A stretch of 64,000 bases of DNA from Oxytricha trifallax. Taxonomy: Eukaryota; Ciliophora; Spirotrichea; Sporadotrichida; Oxytrichidae. Within the stretch, counting starts at the first letter, position 1. Every line of letters starts with the position of its first letter. Below are positions 56,480-64,000 of the stretch, one piece after another. The stretch is taken from the NCBI GenBank assembly GCA_000711775.1, contig ARYC01017607.1, positions 1 to 64,000 on the forward strand, read 5' to 3'. Below the pieces are notes generated by a model that did not search any database, had not been told where the DNA came from, and was given only the letters and a program-made list of their open reading frames with translations. A program made the position numbers and the translations under genes.

Positions 56480-57100
56480 AAGCAAACAATCACATAATCA
56501 GTCACAATATTAAAGTAAATAATAACAATTTCTCAAAAATTACATCCTAGGAATGAATTAGAATGAGTAGGATATCAAAAAGGCTTCTTAAGTGTTGGCG
56601 ATATTATATAGATACAATGATAAAGTTTATTATATAAATACAAAATGAAAGAAAAATTAAGACGGACAGGTCTAGAAAAAATTAATAATAAACAAAAGAA
56701 GATTTATAAAAGTATATTAAATAGAAAGTTTATTGTTTTAAATCTAATTTGATTATGAATTTATCTATCATTGAAGTATTAAAATATTTTAAACTAACTT
56801 TGAAAATTGAAGCAGGTAACAATGATATACTATTATTAATTAAGTGAGAATTTTATTCTCTATTTTTAAGGTCAAAATTATGAACAGATTTTAAAATCAG
56901 GGGAAAATATAGTAATTAAAATATTTCAAAAGATACATTCATATCTATTTTAAGATTTTTATGACAATGAAATGAAAAAATTCTATGACAAAGTTAAATC
57001 ACTATATCATAAATATTAGCAAAAGAGTACTAAAAATAACATTGCGATAGTTTACGAATTATTTTTAAAGTATTACTTACGTCTTTAAAATGTTTTTTTA
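56480..57100. other. AT-rich spacer
   Basis: No supportable feature apart from the simple repeat that follows. Confidence 0.35.
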
Positions 57101-57104
57101 TATT

Positions 57105-57160
57105 AAAAATAATAATAATAATAATAATAATAAAAATAATAGTAAAAATAATAATAATAT
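57105..57160. repeat. (TAA)n simple repeat at a retroelement-like 3' end
   Basis: About 55 bp of AAT/TAA repeats. On the minus strand it is an ATT tail directly after the TTCAGAGACCTCAATGTGAT motif. Confidence 0.75.
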
Positions 57161-57480
57161 GATCACATTGAGGTCTCTGAAGATCATGATCTTAAATATA
57201 TGTTAATATATAAGGGTCTAGCCATTTTAATTATATGTAACTCAATTCAGTTCATGTTTGTCAAAGGCATCAGAATCCTTAGTAGAAGATTTTCATGTTT
57301 TGGAATTTTCAGGATCTTGACTTTCAGATTCTTAGATCTAGAATGGATCTTTTAGCATTCTAAGTAATGAGTTGTCTACTTTCACACTTAGTGTTCTCAT
57401 ACCAAGTCTTAATTTGAGCTAGTTAATGAGTATTTAAATGGCTTCGCTGTCGTTCTCGGTGTTTATTACTTTTTGTTTTA

Positions 57481-58600
57481 TCATGACAGTATATTTTGAA
57501 AGGAAAATCTTATGTCAATGTTGGTGAGAATGGTTGAATTAAGAACCGTGATTCCTAGAATGCTGGATAGTTTATCGATCCATTCTTCGTCAAGTTTAGG
57601 GAAGGTTGATTTACCATCCCATGCATATAAGTGTGTTACCAGCTAGCATGATTCTAGTAGAATTTCATTATCTATACGTGACAGTTTATTTCCAATTGTA
57701 TTAATGTAACTTTACCTGGGGTTATAATATGTAATTGCCCCAATTTTCATTTTTTCTTGTATGTCTTAAAGTTAATAGTCAAGAACTTAAACTACTTGAG
57801 AGAGCAAAGTACCTGGTTTATCAAGAATTTATTTAAAAAACTCAGTTTGTAATTGGATATTTGGAGCTGTAGTTAGACTATTTTATCCTAAATTATAAGA
57901 GTTATTCCTTAGTTATAAGGTCTAGTCTTTGTCTGATAGCTAAAAATTTGTTCCAAGAGTGAAGTTTTAATTCTCTGAAATTATTCGGATTTTTGCTAAT
58001 TTTTATGATGATGTCAAAACTAGATTTATAGATTACTTATGAGGGAGGCTTGATAATAATTTATTTTCCACTATTTTACATAGATTTAAGAGGTATTATT
58101 AAAATTATTCCCTTTTAGACTATATCAAGTCATTATGGAACATGTTTGTAAAATTTTGTGTTTCAGTTTGATGAAAGTTTATGGCTGATACTACCATTTC
58201 TTTGGTAAGCACCTCCATATCTACCAAGTGATTTCTGGTTAGAATCTGGTCTTCCCTAATTTGGTATTCCGATCTGTGATGTCTACATATTCGGATTTGA
58301 GGTAGAAAGACTCACTCTTGATGATGTCTTCTATGTTCCAAGCGATGTCTAGAATTATTTTCCAGGTGTTGTAGTTTGCAAAGCTTAATGATTCTACATA
58401 TGTGCCCTTTTTCTTGTTGGAAAAGAAAAGATAAGACTTCTCTTTACATGTTCGTTCTGAGGGCTGGTATTTTGCTTTCGTGTGTGTTATAAGCGATACA
58501 GATGCAATTGACTTTTGAAGGAGTCTAACCTAGATAGTGCTTAATTGCACACATCTATTAGTTTCCTTTAAGAGAAATCTGAAGAGATGACATAACTTTG
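57481..58600 (-). CDS. Retroelement-like C-terminal ORF, copy 2
   Basis: A 277-codon minus-strand frame without TGA runs from 58311 to TGA at 57481. It includes REDQILTRNHLVDMEVLT, NFTNMFHNDLIQSKRE, AITYYNPRQSYINTIGNKL, WDGKSTFPKLDEEWIDKLS and GITVLNSTILTNID. Upstream, a second frame over about 58600-58210 reads KKKGTYVESLSFANYNTW, KIILDIAWNIEDIIKSESFY and SEYVDITDRN, so one frameshift separates the two. Downstream come about 300 bp of noncoding sequence and an ATT tail. The layout and a similar 3' motif tie it to 17.5-18.3 kb. A non-LTR element is inferred. No reverse transcriptase core was seen. Confidence 0.42.
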
Positions 58601-58699
58601 CTTATTTTAGTTACTTGAGATTGTGCGTCTTAAGTAGTTGGTAAATGTGTGATCTAAGTGTGTCTATGTTGTGCATTTTGGTTTTAACCTTAGGATACA

Positions 58700-59310
58700 C
58701 GGTAAGTCGATAAAAATTAATTTGTTTTTTTTATATTAATTTGATATAAAAAAATGCCAAAATAATAATCTATGATTGCTAATTAATCTTATAATTCTTT
58801 GAAAGTTTGAAGAACTTATATTGTTTTCTAAATTATGGGGCAATCTTACCATAAGATAAAGACGAGGATTTTATGAAAAATTAAAATATTATTCTTAAAA
58901 AGTCCTTAGCGAATATTAGTTAATATAAAATGTTGAAGAGTTTTTCACTTGTTTGTTTTATATTGATATATTGTTTCGTGAAGAATTTGATGGAAATAAG
59001 CAAAATAATTTATAGACTAAAAACAAGGTATCTTAATTTCTTTATAACTAATCAAACTTGAAATAATATTTAATAATGTACGATAGAAACACCGAACTGG
59101 TCTCAAGAGAATATTTTGATTTATTAGCTAAAAGTTAATAAATCAATTATAAATAATCAATTTTTTTTAATTGATTATTATTTTATAATATTTAATATTT
59201 TCAATCCGTAAATAAATTTACTCATACTTATTTTTGTTTCTTAATCTAAGAAAATGAATTAGAGTGAAAATTTTTTATGGCAAATTTAATTTTTTGTATA
59301 TAGTTTTAAA
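58700..59310. other. AT-rich spacer left of foldback element C
   Basis: No supportable gene or repeat. Confidence 0.4.
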
Positions 59311-59313
59311 TTT

Positions 59314-59938
59314 GGGTAAAGGCCCTTGACGGTGGGAGACAAAAATTTTTTCTCAAATTTTTCAAACATTCTTAAAATTATAAAAACTTCACAATCACCA
59401 ATTATAACTCTTTAATAAAGTTTTAAAGTGACATTTCAAGAAGTCAAAAATACAATTATCATAGTATCTTCTTATAATAAATTATAGTAAAATTATTGAA
59501 TGTATTTTTATCTTAATATTGTTTACTCTAATTTAACAATTTTTATGAAAGATTTTACTCATAGTTTTAATTATGTTTCCCAAGAATAAGTTTATATTTT
59601 TACCTGAATTCAAATGTTAGATAAAAGGTTATTACAATTTAATAAGTTTCAGTTAAAAATATAAACTTATTATTGGGAAAAATAATTAAAACTATGAGTA
59701 AGATCTTTCATAAAAATTGTTAAATTAGAGTAAACAATATTAAGATAAAAATACATTCAATAATTTTACTATAATTTATTATAAGAAGATACTATGATAA
59801 TTGTATTTTTGACTTCTTGAAATGTCACATTGAAACTTTATTAAAGAGTTATAATTGGTGATTGTGATGTTTTTATAATTTTTAGAATGTTTGAAAAATT
59901 TGAGAAAAAGTTTTGTCTGCCCCCGCTAGGGAGCCATT
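59314..59938. mobile_element. Foldback element C (~625 bp), cut by TBE-3 at its right tip
   Basis: The left arm starts GGGTAAAGGCCC and is inverted in the right arm, which reaches GGGAGCCATT at 59938. There TBE-3 begins. Long blocks such as AATGTCACNTTNAAACTTTA and CATAGTATCTTCTTATAATA are palindromic between the arms. Tip sequence and arm motifs (TTTTTCCCAAA/TTTTTTCTCAAA then TTTTCAAA) resemble foldback element B, so the two are probably one family. Confidence 0.85.
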
Positions 59939-60020
59939 CAAAACACCAAAACCCTTTCAGTAGTTTGTTTGAGTTTTTTATTGATAAAAGTAAACTATTA
60001 ACGCATACTTTATAGGGGGT
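59939..60020 (+). repeat. TBE-3 left terminal inverted repeat
   Basis: A degenerate C4A4 tip followed by sequence matching the inverted window end (about 63915-64000). Confidence 0.85.
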
Positions 60021-60072
60021 GGTTAGGGTTTATGAAGGGGTTTAATAAAAAAATATTAGTTTAAGTGAGTAT

Positions 60073-61167
60073 ATGACAGGTTTGTGGTCAGTTTATTACA
60101 ATCAGTTTATAAAATTTTAGTTTAAGTTGCGTTATGGTTGCGATGATTATAGTGATAAACTCTAACCTATTCTAAATTACACATCTATAGCAAGGCTACT
60201 CCATAAATCTCCTGCAACTGTGAGGTCTCACTGTCTATTAGCATTGAATTTAAAGAGATAGCAGCTTAATTCTAAGCCTAAAAGACCTCTAAAATTTAAG
60301 CAGCATCATATCGATTATCTTATAAATAAAAAGACTCTTTAATACTGGGCTCATTTCTCTTTGGCCTAGAGGGCTGTGATGTTTCATCGCCACTTTCCTG
60401 ACCTCTATATCTCTGCTTAATCTTTCGCGAACATATATAAAAAGAATGGAATATCTTACAAGACAGTCAATCGCATTAAGAAAGTGATTGACTTTAATGT
60501 TCCATTTTATAAAAATGATTTAAATTATATATTCGATTAAATACAGAGGTCTTAAGAGCATAATATAAAGTTCATTCATGCTGATGAAGCAATATTCACG
60601 TTTTATACCTTCATATCAGGATCTTGGTATAAAAGATATAGCAACATTGAAGTATATGAATAAAAGGTTAAGGTTTAAACTCATGCTATACTTAGTGGAA
60701 TAAGCGAAGATAATGCCCTCGAGACTTATGTTATCCACCCTCGCTCAATAAAGACCGAATAATACATAAAGTTTTTTGCAATTACTCAGAGATGAGTACG
60801 CCGACTAAGAGATTATTCTGTTCGTTGATAACTTGTCAGTTCATAAAACTAAAGACTCAAGGAAGGAATATAAAAGGCTAAATAAAACACCTGTATTTAA
60901 TGTTCCTTACAGCCCTCAGTTCAATGGAATTGAATTATATTGGGGGTTATTGAAAGGTCATTATAAGAAATTGCTGCTCTACCATCTTCGAGTATAATGC
61001 ATGTTGTTTTAACTCAGCACAGAACTTTTCTGATTCATGATTTAAAGATAGAAACAGTCGATTTTATTAAGAGTGCTGCTAAGAGAGTCAGCGATGATAA
61101 AGCTAAAGTATGCGCAAGAGAAGGGAGATTTTGTGTTTATAAATAAGTATTAGATTTAAACGAATGA
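60073..61167 (+). pseudogene. TBE 42-kDa-type DDE transposase, broken (TBE-3)
   Basis: The ATG at 60073 lines up with the TBE-2 start, and the frame is open through HADEAIFTF. An extra T in a T run (60772-60777) shifts the frame before FVDNLSVHKT and YSPQFNGIELYW. A 47-bp stretch (60989-61035) replacing 3 bp then breaks it again after LLLYHL. The C terminus resumes as ...KQVLDLNE with TGA at 61165-61167, next to the convergent 22-kDa gene. Confidence 0.88.
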
Positions 61168-61409
61168 ATAAGTTCACATATTAAATTTGCCCGTAAAGGG
61201 ATTTGGCTTCTCTTTCTTTTCTTCCTCTTAAGGCTTGCTTGGGCCTATGTTTCTTCTCTTAGTGCCAGCCCCTGCATCTATGTTCATCTCATCTGGCTTT
61301 TAGAAATCATTAAAGAGTCTCTTACTCAATTAATGCTTTACTTGAGACTTTCTCACTCGGTTTAATTTGTTGCGCTCTTTCATCAAATATATAGCAGTAC
61401 CGGGTTTTT

Positions 61410-61435
61410 CTATAAAGTTAGAAGACAATGCTAAC
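61410..61435 (-). other. 26-nt intron 2 of the 22-kDa gene (TBE-3)
   Basis: The minus strand reads GTTAGCATTGTCTTCTAAC then TTTATAG, 26 nt, with a CTAAC branch-like site. Splicing joins ...HPFIS to KKPGT. Confidence 0.82.
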
Positions 61436-61829
61436 TTGAGATGAAAGGATGCTTTTAAAGTTCCTATATCCAGGTGTCATTTATTTTAATACCTTGTTTC
61501 TCTTTTTCTTCCGGAGAGTTACTGTATCGTTTCTTGTGAGCTTCTTAAATAACTTCATTTAAGTACTCAGGTTTCAGAGTTACAAGAACACCAAAGAAGA
61601 AGTTTCTCTCTGGCAACTTATTTGAGAGCTGTAACTTTGATGGAAGGTAGAGAGTTACGTCCGGATCGCTCTTAGCATCATCATATAGTTTTGTTACAGA
61701 GGTCTCAGGGTAGTTAGGAGTCTCAATCATCCTAATCTCATTAAACTTAAATTGTTTTTTGTCTTCACTCAGTAAAGCTTTTAAGAAATGAGGTTTTAAT
61801 TCCCTCCTAAGTAGGCAAGAACAATCCAA

Positions 61830-61866
61830 CTATCATGGATATATTATTCTTAGTTAAAGAAATTAC
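61830..61866 (-). other. 37-nt intron 1 of the 22-kDa gene (TBE-3)
   Basis: The minus strand reads GTAATTTCTTTAACTAAG...CCATGATAG. It has the same position and phase as in TBE-1 and TBE-2. Confidence 0.78.
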
Positions 61867-61968
61867 CTTGCTATACCAAATATCTTTAGAGGTCCTCTCT
61901 TTACTTCAAAATTGGCCTATAAATTCTAGAGATTAAATTCTCTTCCTTGCATCATTCATAGACTACAT

Positions 61969-62440
61969 CTTGCTATCTCTTTCTAGAAATGTTAATTAAA
62001 TTTAAAATTATGAATATCCATTCTAAGTTTATTATAATCCTACTATTAAATAGAAAGGAACTATTAGAGGTCAACCTTGAAAAGATATGGGGAGAAGCAT
62101 TGAAAACATTGTTCTAAGTTTCACAGATTGACTTTCATTTTATCAAACTATCTCCATTAAATTGTTCTAATGATGTTTAATTATTTTAGGAGGTCCTCCA
62201 TGTTAAGTTCACACTTAATATGGAGGATCTCCTAGAGAAACAAGGTTAGCGCTCATTTGAGTTTGCTGATATATTTTATTATAATAATGATAAAATCTAC
62301 CTAGATATACTATTATAGTAGAATACAAGACACTATGGTAAATTCTTTGCTGAGAGGTAAGTAAATTAAACCGGTAGAAAAAAGGCTGTTAGCTGACATA
62401 TTTTATAAAGATATTATGCATTTTACTATATTAAATTGTT
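61969..62440. promoter_or_regulatory. Divergent intergenic region of TBE-3
   Basis: This lies between the divergent 22-kDa and 57-kDa genes. It contains an inverted pair, AGGAGGTCCTCCATGTTAAG (62189-62208) against CTTAATATGGAGGATCTCCT (62215-62234), in place of the repeat clusters of TBE-1 and TBE-2. Its regulatory role is inferred from position. Confidence 0.4.
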
Positions 62441-62444
62441 CATA

Positions 62445-63850
62445 AAAAAGTTTTCTTAGAAGAGCGGCATTACTTGGTTAAAGTCAATAAAAATTATCAT
62501 TCTAGCAACCAAAATACAATGAGACTAGAGACGTTTGCACTTAGTGGGAGCTTATTTATGACACTTTTGACGAGTCATCTTTGAGTTTAAATTTAAATCA
62601 ATAAGGAAGTCATCAAGAGGCTCCAAAAATTGAAGAGGAGGCAAATTAACCGCAATTTATCAATAAATTTTACCAGCCAAAGTTGACTATTAATGCAAAG
62701 AATGCAATAAAGTTTTCCCTTACAAGTCAACTTATAAGAGACACTTGAGAGATATACAGAACGATTTGCCAAGGTTATATCTTAAGCATTAAAAAAAAGA
62801 TGGAAAGTATGTCTGTGAGTACTGTGAGAGGCCATATTCTCATACAAGAGACCTTAAAGTGCATTTAAAGAAAAGCACAATCAAAGTTTTATGTTTATTC
62901 ATGAACTTACAGGAAAAAGATTCCTCTAAAAAAGAAGATCAAGAAATCCTGCCGAGTCTTTTAGAGTTGATATATAGAAGTAAGTCAAAATGAAGATAGC
63001 AGTCAAAAACTTTCCTGTCTTATAGATCAATAAAATTATGGTCAAATAGAGCCATGAAAATACCTATCTTGAAAATTATTGACCTAGATTTTTGCATTGA
63101 AAGCTACCTCACTCTAGAGGATAAAATAGAGAAGAGAGTCATCACCGATGACTAATATGCCTACAAGATTTATCCTTTCAATTACTTCCTTGCTGATGAC
63201 AAGTACCAAATGGAATTTGCAAATGAGTTTTATGCTCTTTAAAAGGCAAAATTTAAAAAAGTTAGCATATTATTTGGCTTGATGCTATTTTACTTGGGAA
63301 AGATCATGCAGTCTCAGGCTTCCCTTACTAGAAATGACATACAGTGAATTCTTAACAGACAATAGATGTTAAAGATAGGTTGTTCAGATAGTACAGCAGA
63401 TAATTGAAAGAATCAAAGAGCTCCACAAGCTTGGCTATGTTCATAGAGATTGAAGCCATAAAATATAACGCTTGATTTTCAACCACTAAGAGTATACATT
63501 ATCGATTTCAACAGAGCTAAAATAGTGGAAGACTCAGCTTTAGGAAATGTATTAGGAACTTCAGGATATTTCTAAGAGAGAGAAGATTGGAGAGATTGAG
63601 TTACTGCATGGGATATATGGATTCTAGCAGTAATAATAATAGAGAGTGATATGCCAAGAAACGATTACTTAACCTGCAAGAGTGAAAGAGATTCTAAACA
63701 AAGAATCAAGCAACGCCTCGAAAAGTATAAAATAAATTGAGGTATAAGTGAGCTATTATTTAAACTATTATCAAACCAAGCTAGGAGAATCAAGCAACAA
63801 TCAAACAGCATCTTAGAAAGATAAATTTCAGAGAACTGCCACATTATTTT
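62445..63850 (+). pseudogene. TBE 57-kDa-type zinc-finger and kinase-like gene, degraded (TBE-3)
   Basis: The usual ATG is lost (ATA near 62441). RRAALLG and an acidic segment are followed, after a 1-bp shift near 62680, by two C2H2 fingers: CKECNKVFPYKSTYKRH and CEYCERPYSHTRDLKVH. The kinase-like part keeps LGYVHRD, but a 1-bp deletion at about 63451 and changed residues destroy the LKPEN motif. IIDFNRA is still visible. An in-frame TGA follows near 63598. It is the most decayed of the three long copies. Confidence 0.82.
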
Positions 63851-64000
63851 TAGCTTATGTTTATGTGAAATATTAAAAACTCGCTTGTTACACTCACTTA
63901 AATTACAAATATTTAAACATTAAACCCCAACATAAATCCTTTAAAAACCCTAATGAAGTATGCATTAATTGTCTACTTTTATCGATCAAAAATTCAATTA

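Larger units (their letters stand above)
61174..61968 (-). pseudogene. TBE 22-kDa-type gene with two mini-introns, broken in exon 1 (TBE-3)
   Basis: An ATG at 61968 and TGA at 61174-61176. Introns at 61830-61866 (37 nt) and 61410-61435 (26 nt) match those of the other copies in position and phase. Exons 2 and 3 are open and include LPERNFFFGVLVTLKPEYL and MNIDAGAGTKRRNIG. Exon 1 has a TGA and a 2-bp insertion (AGAGAGGACC near 61900), so the full protein cannot be made. Confidence 0.85.
59939..64000 (+). mobile_element. TBE-3: decayed TBE transposon running off the window
   Basis: The left end CAAAACACCAAAACCC follows ATT (59936-59938), an ANT-type target inside the tip of foldback element C. 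Transposase (+), 22-kDa (-) and 57-kDa (+) genes follow in the usual order. The last bases of the window align with the inverted left repeat (ACTTTTATCGATCAAAAATTC against ACTTTTATCAATAAAAAACTC), so only about 30 bp of the element lie beyond 64000. All three genes carry several breaks. Confidence 0.93.

Overview
The window looks like germline (micronuclear) DNA of a stichotrich ciliate such as Oxytricha, Sterkiella or Tetmemena. Three things point there. It is very AT-rich. Its coding segments open up only when TAA and TAG are read as glutamine and TGA alone as stop. It carries four TBE (telomere-bearing element) transposons whose tips are C4A4 telomere repeats (CAAAACCCCAAAACCCC) flanked by 3-bp ANT target duplications. 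No rRNA gene, tRNA gene, CRISPR array or bacterial-type operon was seen. The species call is inference.

Layout. Positions 1-9946 are a tandem array of a ~1,371-bp unit (seven units and a 344-bp eighth). In the ciliate code each unit carries a minus-strand ATG-to-TGA frame of 216 or 221 codons, open in six of seven units. From 9947 to 20634 the sequence is AT-rich, with decayed coding segments and at least one retroelement-like tail (17.5-19.8 kb, minus strand). TBE-1 (20638-23850) is an internally deleted element. A decayed gene on the plus strand lies at 24.6-25.9 kb. TBE-4 (26483-28880, minus strand) is a truncated relic split by a 530-bp foldback element. It abuts 28.9-30.1 kb, a diverged, inverted, shorter relative of the tandem unit. 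From 31.9 to 41.2 kb lie several islands of visibly higher GC that read as protein fragments, candidates for macronuclear-destined segments (MDSs). TBE-2 (36030-40149, full length, identical terminal repeats) sits among them. From 43.8 to 58.7 kb there are more ciliate-code coding segments, some with small GT-AG introns, two foldback elements, and a second retroelement-like tail at 57.2-58.7 kb. A third foldback element (59314-59938) is cut at its tip by TBE-3 (59939 to the window end, with its right terminal repeat running off the window).

How the TBE parts fit together. Each full element carries a DDE transposase (42-kDa type, plus strand), a convergent 22-kDa-type gene (minus strand), and a 57-kDa-type gene (plus strand) with two C2H2 zinc fingers and a kinase-like domain. 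The 22-kDa and 57-kDa genes diverge from a shared ~0.55-kb intergenic region that carries short repeated, partly palindromic motifs. The elements are at different stages of decay: TBE-2 is least degraded, then TBE-1, then TBE-3, then TBE-4. Comparing them reveals two very small introns (36-37 nt and exactly 26 nt) in the 22-kDa gene of all three copies that retain it.

Limits: all alignments were made by eye and no database was searched. Coding calls in the AT-rich parts rest on open frame, composition and splice sites only, and several are marked low confidence.
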